Positions 10,205 to 21,719 of a DNA stretch of 64,000 bases are shown here, piece after piece. The DNA is taken from contig NC_081405.1 of NCBI RefSeq assembly GCF_030272615.1, positions 571,438,252 through 571,502,251 on the forward strand, given 5' to 3'. The notes beneath the pieces are model-generated. The model had not been told where the DNA came from and ran no database searches. It was given only the letters and a program-made list of their open reading frames with translations. The stretch comes from Cryptomeria japonica (taxonomy: Eukaryota > Streptophyta > Pinopsida > Cupressales > Cupressaceae). A program made the position numbers and the translations under genes. Every line of letters begins with the position of its first letter. Positions within the stretch are counted from its first letter, which is position 1.

Positions 10205-12061
10205 TCTACTAAGATCTGGTAAAAACGATGGGGTAGAGATTGGATCAATCATTGGAGGCATTCTCGCTGCTCAACTAGTCTTGGTATTGATTTTTATCTA
10301 TCGTAGAAGATACTCTCGAAAATCAGGTGAGGAGATCAATTTCACCTTGTTCCTCCATAAATCTAATCGTCAAATCACAATAAATGTTGCTTAAACTTGC
10401 CCCTTGTTCTTTTTTCACTCAAGATTTTTCTGATTGGAATTTGGAAGCCAAATGCAAATGCAGATTTACCGGTCATGGTACCGAACAATGTCAGAACTCG
10501 TTCATTTAGCATAGAAGAGCTGAGGACAGTGACACAGAATTTCAGCCAAGAGATCGGAAAAGGAGGTTTTGGAACTGTCTTCTATGGCAAGTTACTGGAT
10601 GGAAAAGAAATTGCTGTAAAAGCGCTATCCTCTTCATCGAAGCAAGGAGTATTAGAGTTCTTAAATGAGGTACTACATATATCTGCCTCAATTTTGTTTT
10701 CTGATTAAAATTTGAAGTATAATATTATGCTCAAATATTATGCTAACTTTTCACCAAGCAGATTGATCTTCTCTCAAGAGTGAGTCACAAGAACTTGGTG
10801 TGGTTGCTTGGCTACTGCAACTCCTCCAAGGAGCTTATGCTTGTTTACGAATATGTGGGTGGAGGATCACTTAGGGATCACCTTCATGGTGGGTTAACTT
10901 GCAGGCTAAAGTATTTAACGTATGGAAGCAACACAAACTAACTTATATGGATCTCAATTTATTTTTTTGGCAGGTTCTTTGGCAAACTCCTCTGCCCTAG
11001 ACTGGAAAGCTAGGATTCGAGTAGCTCTAGATGCAGCAGAAGGTACTTCACTTCTGTTCTGTTTACCAGGATTAATAAAGGCTTTTGTAGGTTTTCTTCT
11101 TTTCTAGGCCTCAATTATGGTTTAATGAGGCCTCGAATATAGTTTGATGAGGCCTCCTCTTAATGTGTTTAATTTAAAGGTTTGGAATATATGCATTCGA
11201 GGTCCAGACCGAAAATCATTCACAGAGATGTGAAGAGATCAAACATTCTCCTAGACTTGAATATGAAGGCAAAAATCGCAGATTTTGGGCTTTCAAAAAT
11301 TCTTCAAGATGATTGGATCTCTCACGTGACTACCACAATTAAAGGAACCATGGGATACCTGGATCCAGAGTAGAGATACTTATGCCCTCGATTTTTTTTC
11401 CTTTTTCGGTTGCAAATAGCAATACAAATTAACCCAGCTATTTGAAACTTTGAATTGATACAAGCGCTGCTTACTCAAAGATTATTGTAACTTTCCTTGA
11501 TTGATTGAAGGTATTTCAGTAACAATAAGTTGACAGAGAAAAGTGATGTGTATAGCTTTGGAGTGGTCTTGTTAGAGATTATATGTGGGAGAACACCAAT
11601 CGAAGATGCAGTTTGTGAAGAAGAAGTCAACCTTGTGAGATGGGTAAGATTTAATTTTAACCATCATTAGAAATTTCCATATACTTGATCGTTTTGATTT
11701 GTCGCACTTTGTATTTTAGATAAACTGACAATATTCATTTTCATGATAGGTAATGCTCCATGCAGAGGCAAACAAAGACATCCCTTCTCGCTTGACCAAC
11801 ATCATAGATAAGAGGTTGTCTTTGGTCGAAAAGGAGATGCAAAGTTTCAAATGTGTTGTTAATCTTGCATTGCAATGTGTGGATAGAGAAGGATCCAAGA
11901 GACCCACCATGAATGAGATAGTGGCAGGGATAAGAGTGGCTATGCCTTATATCGAGCCTAAAGATCTAGACATAAATGCTGAAAAATCTGTGGATGCCTT
12001 GCCAACAGAGGAATATGGTTCAGCTGATTGTAGCAGCAGCCTCCGTCAAGCTGGCAGATGA
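10205..12061 (+). pseudogene. LRR-type receptor-like kinase, transmembrane plus kinase half, captured
   Basis: Seven exons can be followed. Exon ending 10326 gives a transmembrane helix (GSIIGGILAAQLVLVLIFIY) and RRR stop-transfer. Then about 10472-10669 (GKGGFG P-loop, AVK lysine), 10762-10888 (HKNLVWLLGYC, LVYEYV), 10974-11042 (LDWKARIRVALDAAEG), 11180-11369 ([27 protein letters not shown]), 11511-11643 ([13 protein letters not shown]) and 11750-12061 (RPTMNEIV, stop TGA). From the P-loop exon onward every junction has GT-AG ends and keeps frame, and the catalytic residues are present. The family normally also has a malectin-like and leucine-rich-repeat ectodomain; none is visible upstream. 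It is marked as a pseudogene because the gene is truncated inside a transposon, but the kinase itself shows no disabling lesion and could be expressed. Confidence 0.85.
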
Positions 12062-14950
12062 CATAAATATTCAGCTAAACCATTCATGAGATTGCTCAAC
12101 AATTCAATGAATATATGGTATGTTATTGGTAAATTTAGTGACTTCAATTTCTGCTCTATTATTTGTTTATAACTTTGGCCATGCCATCCTACGACAATCC
12201 AGGTATCAATTGCCCCAATCTAACGTAGAGATGTCACCTTGGAGCACATCCGGAAAATGTTGTTCATCTGATTGCCATCTTCAATGCAATTGTCGAAAGC
12301 CATCTATAATAGGGTTAATGTCAGTTGCCATTGCGTAGTCTATATTGTACTGGAGAGACTGAAGAAGTTCATATCAAATGAATGAAGACATTTTGATACA
12401 AATTTCATTAATGTGCTTGAAAAACAGAATTTCAGACAAAGCTGTTTAACCATTTTTTCAACGAGGAAACCTGCATAGTAGGAACAATACAGGTTGTCCA
12501 TTAAGATAACGTTGGCAGTTGGTTCATAGACATCATTACCCTGGACAGAAATGCAAATTCCCATTATCAAAAGTGGGAAAAAATCCCTCTTATCACTGTA
12601 AAATCTGACTTAAAACTTTTCCCTGAATGATGGTTTATGAGAAACTTATCTCATTCAGGCTTAGCACAGACCAATGGTCTTGGTAGTCTAATATATGATT
12701 GCGAATGATCGAGAAGTCTGTGTAGACAAACAAACTTGAATAAAGAAATCCCATTTGTTTCATTCACAGGGAACACTCCTCACATGGAAAAGATTCCTCT
12801 ATTTAGAAGAAGACAGGTTGCCTTTATTGTTTGTTGTGGATGCAGCACATCTTATTTCAGAAAAAAACACGTAATAATGCAGTAATGTTTGTGGGTAAAG
12901 AGATTATACTGAGCGAACAGTAAAGTATTACCAGATAATATTACAGTAATGTTACTGGTAAAACAGATAAGATTGCACGCAGTTTCATGGAAGGAGAGGA
13001 GTATGCCCAGATAATGTAGTCCGAGATTTCTTATATCATGTTTTAAATGCTCATTTGTCTACGGTGCATCTGACATTGTCTGTAAAATTACAACATCATG
13101 AGCTGTGTATGAGTTGTACTGTGACCAATCAATCCAGCAAACTAGGGTTTCCATTAAAAACCAAGATTCCAATTGCCTCATCCCTGCCATTTTTATTGTC
13201 TCTGAAACAGACAATAAACGTGTTTCATGGTTTAATTAATGTTGTGTTTACTCAAAAGTGACGAGAATAATGTAAGTGTCCGTGGGCAGAGACAAAAGAA
13301 GATAAAAACAGAATAATAACCGTGTGCTGCTGCACAGAACAGAATTTTATTGGCATGCATCAAAAGATTGGCATATGCCTCTTTATACAGGACATGGAGA
13401 AAATTAAAAATTACACAGAAATAGTTCAAAAGCAGATAAATCTTTTCATTCATTCAAATAAGATTTACAAATCTTATTAATTATAAGATCAAGGAACATT
13501 AATACAAGAAACTGTTTGATCACAAGATCAAGGGATCAGAGACAATAATTGCATTACAATAGCTTCATTATATAGAGGTCTTGGACAAATCAACTAATGG
13601 CTAACATATAGATGATTTCAACACATACATGCAAAAGTACAGTTAACAAATTTCATGCAAATTCTCTTTTTAAAACTCTTATTTTTAGCTCCTCAAATTA
13701 CAATTCTTATGGGAAAGGATGCAAAAAATTTAAACTTACCAGTCTGTGTGACTGAGATGCCTTTTTGGGAGATTTCTACATCTCTGCACTCTAAATATTT
13801 ATCTTCAAACAACTTGATATCTAATTGACTATGCTAATTATTAATGAAAGTTTATAGTCAATACCCATTAAGAAATTCTGACAAGAAAGTAAATGTATTT
13901 CTAATCTGTAAAACCAAATCGATGAAGTTTATTTAGATTGTAATAATCAGTGATAATAGACAAATATTTAGAAGAGTAGAGAGTTTGATTCCAACCTGTT
14001 ACCCCAACGGCTGTAGGTCCTTGATCAACCGCTCTTCTTAACCATAGATTTAGTAACTGTACATAGCAGACAACATTGTTTAGGTCTATGATATTTTTTT
14101 AACTGTACATAGCATTTAATAATACTCTAGTCATCAATAATGACCATTCCTATGAGAAATCATTTCTTCTATGACCAAGTTAAAAAGAAAATGAGGAAGT
14201 AGCCGCAGTTTGCCCAAGCCTGATGATGTAAAATCATTTTAGCAGAAAACAGAGAAAATGGTACCTAGGCGAAAAATAAAATAGACTGTGGACAAAAGAT
14301 AATCCCAAAAGTCATAAATTTGACAGAGGGTTTCAATGATTACGCACGACACAAATTTTCTAAGCTCGAGCAAAAGTTTAGATAAAAAATAAATACAGGA
14401 AGCAAATACCTTGACGAATACTGCAAATTTTCCATCATTGAACTGTTGGGTTAGCAAAAATCTGTGAAAAAAAGGCCAAAAAAAGGTCAGGCATTCAACC
14501 AAAATGCTGTTCGATGCACCTTCCACACAAATTAGGGCAATCGTAGGAAAAAATATTGAAAGGGAAGTTGTAAATACTCGTTACATAATCGCCCTTTCAA
14601 CGCAAGGATGTGAGCCCGTCCACGAATTTTGTTCTCAATCTCCACTTGAACGAAGAGTTGGAGGGCGTGACCAAGCCAGGAAGATTGAGGAAGATTGAGG
14701 AACTCATGCGATAAGTATGAGACGACGCCCATCATTCCCGCCAATGGAAATTTCATGCCGATGCCGCCGCGGAAGCAGAGAAGAGGGTGACGAGTGAAGA
14801 GGGAAAAAAATCCGGCGGCATAAAAGAGACACGAAGAAATGATTAACTTTATTTTATATTGTCTTAAGCTGAGACATTTAAATAACTAAAAATATAAATT
14901 AAATGTAAAATGTGTGTTGAAGACAAAAGTAAAGTTTTGTCTTTAATTAA
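12062..14950. other. CACTA interior after the kinase, no identified gene
   Basis: Mostly AT-rich and without a recognisable product. Near 14690-14815 there is a GC-rich segment next to the right terminus; on the minus strand it holds short ATG-initiated frames and could be the promoter and first exon of a transposon transcript, but nothing proves it. Confidence 0.4.
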
Positions 14951-14980
14951 TGTCTTAAACATCCCTATCCTGTAGTAGTG
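14951..14980. repeat. Right terminal inverted repeat of the CACTA element
   Basis: Reads TGTCTTAAACATCCC, a divergent stretch, then AGTAGTG. The reverse complement shares CACTACT and GGGATGTTT(T)AAGACA with the left end at 2317-2346. It is followed immediately by the TTT target duplication and UGT sequence. Confidence 0.9.
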
Positions 14981-15205
14981 TTTAAGTTGACAAACAAGTT
15001 TCAACAAAAGGGACTGGCGGCGTCGCCAGTCTGTGTTGTGTTCCATTCGTTCATGGGATGGGCCTGAAAGAGCGCCGAAATTTTTTCAATTTCTTGCGTG
15101 CAGTTTATTTCGTGCAGAGGGTTTGGAGTCAACGGGTCCAACTCAGCCTCACGCTCGATCAAGCGGTGAGCCCTGGAGAAACCAGGGGAGGACTGTGTTT
15201 TCTTT
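14981..15205 (+). pseudogene. UGT copy 1, 3' part
   Basis: Starting with the duplicated TTT, the text aligns base for base with the intact UGT from its codon for F95 on (AAGTTGACAAACAAG against GCGCTGGCCAACAAG). After a deletion of about 36 bp it continues with TGGCGGCGTCGCCAGTCTGT, the region of the catalytic aspartate (here the GAT codon of VFDSF is CAT), and fades out after GGGGAGGACTGTGTT near 15205. The C-terminal half with the PSPG box is missing. Confidence 0.92.
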
Positions 15206-16134
15206 GACTTTTTTTAATTATTATTTTGATTTTTGGATAGTAATGATACATGTGGGATTTTATGTACATAAATGTCAACACATTTTATAGTAGTGGTGCA
15301 TGTCATGAGATCTTTTAGGCACATAAGTGTCAACACATTTCAAAGTGTGTTTAATTATGCACAAATGCCTCAATAGTAGTGTATTATGGATACCAATAAA
15401 GATGCACGGATAGGTCAATTATCATCTAAAAATACTAAAAAATAAAATTAAAGAGGAAAAGTACTAATCAATTAACAAAAAATTAGTGTTTCTTTTGTGT
15501 CTTAAAGATCCATGAAGAAAATTATTTCAATAATTTATTTAAATATGAAGAACAGTTTGTACGAAAAAATCATTATACAAAATTACAATTTCTAAAAAAA
15601 TTATTGATTTGAAAAAAAAATATAATAATCTTTAAAAATTATTGTAAACACATTACATTTGAAAACCTGTAGATTTTATTGAATATCAAAAAGAAACATT
15701 TATGCCAATTACTTACTTCCAATTTTAGAAAAATTAAATAAATTTATTTTATTTTAAAATATTTTTGTAATTAAAAGTTTAGAGTTTCATCAATTAAGAT
15801 TTAAATTATTGCTCTTAATTTTACTATTTCAAATTTATGAAGATGAAATCATAGTGAATTATGCAAATATCTACTGCCATGAAAAGAAATAAGTCTTATT
15901 TTCTACTATATCAAAGATGAGTATTTAATTAACCTTGAAATTTACATTTTTATTTTTTTCTTAAAACCTTACTTTTGTTTGAATTTTATGTTTATAGTGG
16001 TCATTTGGGACAAACAAACAAACTAAAATAATATCCAAAAAATAAACAATGTTTGCAATGTGAAAACTAATAACTTCTTAATAATTTTTGTTATAAATGA
16101 ATAACACAACTTCACACATGCAACACCATTACTC
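15206..16134. other. AT-rich spacer between UGT copies 1 and 2
   Basis: Very AT-rich with many A and T runs. No gene, RNA or repeat could be supported. Confidence 0.5.
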
Positions 16135-16806
16135 TCCACTGATGGCAATAAGTAACATTACTGGAGACAAAGATGTCTCAACTAACACAACTATAATTAA
16201 TGTGTACAATGACATATGACCCTTCAGAAATCTTGTTAGGACAATATATATCCCCCACTTTACATGCACATTTGACTATTTATTATTTGAAATTCAAAAT
16301 TATGATATATTTTGAATTTTGATTGGTTAATAAATATAATTAAAAATGTGCATTAGTCAAATGCATCTTACAATCAAATGGGTATCTAATGGTCAAATCC
16401 AACAAACAGTCAAGTAAAACTAGTATTTTGATTGGTTCTGCTTTGCCTAATTTATTTATTGGTGGAACAGTGGAAAAAATTGTAGAAATCCTTAGGACTT
16501 TGAACATGGCCGACTGTCCTATAAACTCTTTTTTTAAACCTTTACTGCTCTATCCTTTAATACATCTTACAATTTGATTGATTCATCAAATATGCTAATA
16601 TTTTGGTTGATGCTGCTCTGCCAAATTTATACATTCAGTCCAAAATTAAAATCCTTAGACAAAAAACTTGATTGACTGGCCGAGTGATAGACTCTGTTTT
16701 TCTTTAAATGTGAATTGTCACAAGTTATTCTACTTCATTCCTGTTAGATAGACGGAAACTCCTCAAGGTAAGCTGTGGACATCTTTATTTTATTTTGCAA
16801 ACGTCA
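16135..16806 (+). promoter_or_regulatory. Promoter and 5' leader of the intact UGT
   Basis: Shared with copy 1 from about 16135 on. The best TATA box is TATAAAC at 16520-16526 (287 bp before the ATG), conserved with TATAAAA in copy 1. Downstream, GTTAGATAGACGGAAACTCC and a CTTTATTTTATTTTGCAAA stretch lead to the ATG; the latter is also found just before the decayed start of copy 3. The transcription start is not determined. Confidence 0.6.
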
Positions 16807-18297
16807 ATGGATAGAGTGCAGAAACCACATGTGGCGCTGTTGCCATTTCCTGCATTGGGTCACTACATTCCTCTGTTGGAGCTGTCAAGGCTTGTTGCGT
16901 CCCAACATCTGACAGTCAGCTATGTCACCACGCCGGCAAACGTACCCCGTCTGCAAGACTTCGTTGACGAAGCTGTAAACTGCGGTATCGATCTTCGCCT
17001 GCTAGTCCTTCCTACGCCACACGTGGAAGGCCTGCCAGAGGGGTTAGAAAGCACCGACGATTGTCCCCCGGAGTCACACGGCAGCATATTTGCGCTGGCC
17101 AACAAGCTCCAACAATCCTTCGATGCTTGGATGGAACTGCAGTTTCAACAGCAGGGAGTGGCGGCGCCGCCAGTCTGTGTTGTGTTCGATTCGTTCATGG
17201 GGTGGGCGCGACAGAGCGCCGAAAAGTTTTCGATTTCTTGCGTGGAGTTTAATCCCTTTGGAGCGTTTGGAAACAGCGGAACGAATTCAACCGCACGTTC
17301 TGTCATGCAGAGGGTGTTGGAGAAAGAAGGGGAGGACTGTGTTGTGTTGAGCTTGGATCTTCCTAAACCCCTCAGATTTAAAAGGAATGAGATAGACCAA
17401 GATTACTGGAATGTAGATGAGATGAATCCGATCGCGAAGTTTATTTTGCCCATGTTACAGATCGTGGGTAAAGGCGGGTCGGGATTGATACTGAATACTT
17501 TCGAGGAGCTTGAGACCACGTATCTGCAGCATCTAAGAAAGCTGACTGGCAAACCAGTGTGGGCTGTAGGGCCCCTGCTTCTGACGAGTTATTTCGGCGG
17601 AGCGTGTAATAAGGTTAGCACGCGCGGGAAAATGGCGGACATCGCGGCAGACGAGCTTGTGCAGTGGCTGGACTCTCAGAGCGCCGGATCGGTTGTGTAC
17701 GTTTCGTTTGGGAGCGTGGTCAAGCTTTGTAAAGAACAAACAAAGGCCTTGGCGAGAGCGCTGGAAGGCAGCCAGCAGCCCTTCATTTGGGCTATCAGAG
17801 TTAGGGAATCCGGGAGCTCAGGAAATGCAGAGTATCTTCCAGAGGGTTTTCTGGAGCGAACAAAGGGCCGAGGGGTGGTCATATGGGGCTGGGCACCGCA
17901 GCTCTTGATTCTTTCGCATCCTTCCGTAGGCGCCTTCATGAGCCACTGCGGGTGGAACTCTGTGCTTGAGAGCTTAAGCCTTGGAGTACCCATAGCCGGA
18001 TGGCCTATGTTTGGGGATCAGTTTTTCAGTATGAGAGTTCTGGCGGAAATGGGTGCGGGGATTCAGTTGTGTGAACATCTCGGTGGGGTTCCAGACGAAG
18101 AAAAGGTCGGGGTTGTTTTAAGGCAGGTGCTTAGTGGCGACAAGGGTAAAGAGATGCGAACGGCTGCACAGAAGGCGAAGGAGATGGCCAGAAAAGCTGT
18201 TGGAGATGGAGGATCTTCGAAAGTACATGTCCAGGGCTTCGTAAGTGAAATGCGGAGGCTGCTGAAGATGAGACAAGAACAATCAAGTTTGCCATAA
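16807..18297 (+). CDS. UDP-glycosyltransferase (plant family 1 UGT), intact
   Basis: A 496-residue, intronless, full-length plant UGT that would transfer a sugar, probably glucose, from a UDP donor to a small lipophilic acceptor in the cytosol. The N-terminal half has the acceptor-side motif FPALGH with the catalytic histidine H19, and its partner aspartate is D128 in VFDSFMGW. The C-terminal half has WLDSQSAGSVVYVSFGS and the 44-residue PSPG box at W362-Q405, with WAPQ, HCGWNS and a final DQ; terminal Gln is usual for UDP-glucose users. The start is the ATG at 16807 because the homology among copies begins there; an in-frame TTG lies 12 bp upstream. GC content is clearly higher than its surroundings. 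The acceptor cannot be told from sequence. Flanked by two dead copies, it is the only working member seen. Confidence 0.96.
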   Translation: MDRVQKPHVALLPFPALGHYIPLLELSRLVASQHLTVSYVTTPANVPRLQDFVDEAVNCGIDLRLLVLPTPHVEGLPEGLESTDDCPPESHGSIFALANKLQQSFDAWMELQFQQQGVAAPPVCVVFDSFMGWARQSAEKFSISCVEFNPFGAFGNSGTNSTARSVMQRVLEKEGEDCVVLSLDLPKPLRFKRNEIDQDYWNVDEMNPIAKFILPMLQIVGKGGSGLILNTFEELETTYLQHLRKLTGKPVWAVGPLLLTSYFGGACNKVSTRGKMADIAADELVQWLDSQSAGSVVYVSFGSVVKLCKEQTKALARALEGSQQPFIWAIRVRESGSSGNAEYLPEGFLERTKGRGVVIWGWAPQLLILSHPSVGAFMSHCGWNSVLESLSLGVPIAGWPMFGDQFFSMRVLAEMGAGIQLCEHLGGVPDEEKVGVVLRQVLSGDKGKEMRTAAQKAKEMARKAVGDGGSSKVHVQGFVSEMRRLLKMRQEQSSLP

Positions 18298-18601
18298 GTT
18301 GTGTACACAGACTGGTTCTGTGAGCTCAGTTTAAGATTATGTTTTCTGTGAGCTCAGTTTAAGATTATGTTTTCTGATTTGGTAGTAAGAGGGAGTGAGG
18401 TAGTATAATATGGTGTTATCTATTGTGGTTTTTATTTTGTAGTAGTATTGGGAGATTTAGATTAAGTATGTTTATGAGATAAGGGTGGATGGGTTTGGTT
18501 TGTGTTACCATCTTTTGATTGTCATTTAGAATCTAAGATGAAATAAAAATTTATTTTGGAAAATATTATGTTGTCTTTAAAATACATTTGGTTAACATTT
18601 G
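18298..18601 (+). promoter_or_regulatory. 3' UTR and polyadenylation region of the UGT
   Basis: This sequence is shared with the region after copy 3 (50402-50660), including GATAAGGGTGGA, GGTTTGGTTT and TTATTTTGGAAAA. A 28-bp unit starting CTGTGAGCTCAGTTTAAGAT is tandemly doubled at 18318-18345 and 18346-18373; copy 3 has one. An AATAAA at 18542-18547 is the likely poly-A signal. The shared sequence ends near 18600, where the LINE begins. Confidence 0.7.
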
Positions 18602-21312
18602 GTTTTTCTGCTACTCCTCCACAAATTAAGACAAAACTCCAGTTTGAGGAGGATGGAAAAGAAGACAAAGTATGGGAACAAGTGCCTATCAAGAAGAAGA
18701 AGAAGAAGAAGAAGGAGAAGGAGAAGGAGAAGGAAGAAAGCCATTAACTCCTTTTGCCCCTTGGCTCACTTCTTGAATAGTGACTCTGATGGTACCTCGG
18801 GGGGAATTGCTACCCCATGGAACCCTAATCTGTTTGAAGGAACTTTGGTTTCTTCTGAAATAAATTCACTTATTATTAAAATGAGAAACATTAAGTCAAA
18901 TCTACAATGGCTTCTGGTTAATGTTTATGCCCCAATTATCCGTAATATCATAGCCAACTTATGAAGATCCATAAATTTATAGATTGAAAGTAGAGTTGAT
19001 GAGTTATGGGTGATTGCTGGAGACTTCAACTCTCCCCTCTTCCCCTCGGAGAAAGCTGGTGGTAATGAAGACTTTTTAGATAATACAAATAAAAAGGTTG
19101 AGTTCATCTCTTCCTCTAGGCTCTTGGACATTCCTCTTACTAGGTCAAAATTTACCTGGATCAACAGAAGGAAAGGGGTCCGTTTGATTCAGGTGAGACT
19201 AGACCGGGTGCTGATTTCCTCTAATTGGAACTATCTTGATTTTTTTTATCTCTGGTCTTCTCCTCACTCGGGATTAACCATAATTCCATTCTCCTAAGAT
19301 TAGATGAGCCCGGGATTAGAAAGCCTTACCCTTTCAGATATGAGTTGATATGGGCTCAACATGCAGATTTTAGAAGGCTTGTTGAAGAATGGTGGAATAG
19401 TCTTGTGGTGGGTACCCCAATGTTTAAAATTACCCAAAAACTCAAGATCCTCAAAGATAAAGTTAAGGGTTGGAATAGGTATTCCTTTGGTAATATCCAT
19501 GATAAAAATAAGCTCATAATCAATAATGTACAAGTTATCCAATCAAGAATGGAAGAAGAAAAAACTATGGAGGAAGACTCCAATGAGGAAATTGATCTGA
19601 GAAATTAGTGGCTTGCTCTCAATAGAAAAGAAGAACTGTTCTGGAAACAAAAATCGAGGCTTCAGTGGCTAAAAGAAGGGGATAAGAAAACAAAGTTTTT
19701 CCATTTGTCCACTCTAAAACATAGAAGTCGAAATAAAATAATATATATTCTAAGAGAAAATAATACTAAGGTGGATGATGAATAGGATATTGCTTCCCTC
19801 TTTATTGATTCTTTTAAACTAAGTCAACTCTCGACTCAGAGTATCAGTAATAATATGAACAATATGATGGATGTTATCCCTAAATTTATTGAAGAACCGA
19901 ATCTCTTGGACCTCAATAAAAGAATAACCATACAGGGGGTGAAGGCGGCTCTCTTCTCTTCCTCTCCTAATAAGGCCCCAGGCCTAGATGGATTTCCCCC
20001 TACTTTCTTTCAAGACTTCTAGGATATAGTTGGGAGTCACTTATTCAATGCCATCAGAGACTTCTTCAGAATAGGTAACCTCCTTAAACAACTAAATTCC
20101 ACCTTTGTTGCTCTTATTTCGAAGAATGAAAATGTTATTTCCACTAAGGATTTTAGGCCTATTAGTTTATGTAATATGGTTTACAAAATCATTTCGAAAA
20201 CTATGGTTAATAGGTTAAAACCTATGCTTGATAAATGATATCCGAACATCAAAAAGGTTTTGTGGAAGGAAGACACATTTTAGATGTGATAATTGTGGCT
20301 CATAAGCTTGTTCACTGCATGGATAGTAGTAAGAAACCTTCGATGGCTTTAAAACTGGATATTTCTAAGGCCTATGACAAAGTGTTCTGGGAATTTCTAT
20401 TTGAAGATCTAAAGAGATTTGGGTTGAAGGGAAAATTATTACACTTGATCAAGCAATGTGTTTGCACCCATAAGTTCTCAATCCTCATTAATGGGTGTCC
20501 CAAGGGCTACTTTTCTTGTGGTAAAGGGCTTCGCTAGGGTGACCCCCTCTCCCCCTATCTCTTCATTATTGTTGCTAAAGTGTTAGGAAGAAATATTGAA
20601 AAACTTATATGTGAGGGTGTTCTAAAAGGTTTCAAAGTTGCTTCTTCTCTAAACCCTACCACCCATGAGCGGTTTGTTGATGATACCATCATCTTTGGTG
20701 AAGCTTATATTTCAAAGGAAAAGCAATGGAAAAAGACCCTGGACAGATATGTTAACATCTTAGGACAACATATTAACTTTGTTAAGAGTAAACTATATTT
20801 TCTAAATGTCAAACCTACCCTCCAACTCAAAATCTCCTCCATTCTTGGTTGTCAAATTTCCACCCTCTCATACTCTTATCTTGGGTTGCCCCTTGTTTCC
20901 AAAGGTCCTAATCTAAATTTTTGGAATAGTTTGCTCGAAAGATTTCAAAAGAAGTTAGCTAGCTGGGAAGGAAAACTTCTTAGCTTCTTAGGAAATATAC
21001 AATTGGTTAAATATTGCCTTCAAAATATTGTCCGTTTATTACCTATCTCTATTTAAGATACTTGGGGTGGTTGCTGAAAAATTAAAAAGATCCAAAGGAG
21101 GTTCCTATGGTCTGGTATGGAAGGAAAAAGTAGACTCTCCTTGGTCTCTTGAGATATAGTCTATAAACCTTGGAATTGTGGAGGACTGGGCATAAGAAAG
21201 ATTAAATCTTTTCATAATGCTCTTGTTTCTAAAATCGGTTGGCAATTCGCTGAGGAACAAAAAGACTGGACTAAAATTATGAAAGCCAAATACCTACATA
21301 GTAACCAGAAGG
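18602..21312 (+). mobile_element. LINE (L1-like) relic 1, truncated at both ends
   Basis: Starts with a lysine/glutamate-rich ORF1-like tail encoded by AAG/GAG repeats (18690-18740). The endonuclease part follows: GGIATPWNP near 18800, VNVYAP near 18920, AGDFNSPL near 19012 and VRLDRVL near 19195. Reverse transcriptase is at about 19920-21055: NKAPGLDGFPPTFFQ, DFRPISLCNMVYKI, LKLDISKAYDKVFW, GDPLSPYLFI and FVDD at 20673-20684. Many in-frame stops and shifts show it is dead. It ends abruptly near 21312 at the minisatellite, before the usual zinc-knuckle region and poly-A tail. Confidence 0.9.
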
Positions 21313-21719
21313 AGCTTTTTATATTGTAATAATGTTTCATCTTTCCACCTTACGACATCGTAATGCCATCTTGACCCCTTAGGACATCATATTCTCCTAA
21401 AGGGTCATGTGGTGTTATATGGGGTCCTAAGGGAGAGAGAGAGAGAGACCCCTTTGGACACCACATGACCCCTTAGAGAACCACATTAGGAATATATGGT
21501 ATCGTTAGGGGTCATATTGTGTCCTATGACCCCTTAGGACACCATATGGTGTAATTATGGGTCATATGATGTCTTTAGGGGTCATATGGTATCTTGTGAC
21601 CCCTTAGGACACCGCATGACCCCTTAGGTGTCATTAGGGGTCATGTTGTGTCCTATGACCCCTTAGGACACCATATGATCCCTTACGACACAATAAGGTG
21701 TCGTTATGGGATGTATGTT

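Larger units (their letters stand above)
2317..14980. mobile_element. CACTA (En/Spm) transposon carrying host gene fragments, 12,664 bp
   Basis: The left end reads CACTACTGAATAGAGGGATG and the right end, reverse-complemented, reads CACTACTACAGGATAGGGAT; both then continue to TTAAGACA. The element is flanked by TTT at 2314-2316 and TTT at 14981-14983, the 3-bp target duplication typical of the superfamily. UGT coding homology stops at the left TTT and resumes at the right TTT, so both boundaries are fixed by the host gene. Inside are pieces of TM9/EMP70, cellulose synthase, an unknown gene and a receptor kinase. I recognise no TNPD-type transposase or transposase-associated domain, so the copy looks non-autonomous (Pack-type). 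GC-rich islands near 9118-9300 and 14690-14815 stand out from the AT-rich remainder. Confidence 0.92.

Noticed and set aside
10205-12061. Calling the kinase an ordinary intact host gene
   Set aside because: The ectodomain exons are missing and the whole stretch lies inside CACTA termini with a target duplication.
16795-16806. UGT start at the upstream in-frame TTG
   Set aside because: The ATG at 16807 gives the normal family N-terminus, and homology to copy 1 begins there.
17061-18308. Overlapping ORFs on both strands inside the UGT
   Set aside because: Shadows of the GC-rich UGT coding sequence.
18690-18745. Lysine/glutamate-rich ORF over AAG and GAG repeats as a separate gene
   Set aside because: It is the tail of LINE ORF1-like sequence directly before the endonuclease; the frame has no other support.
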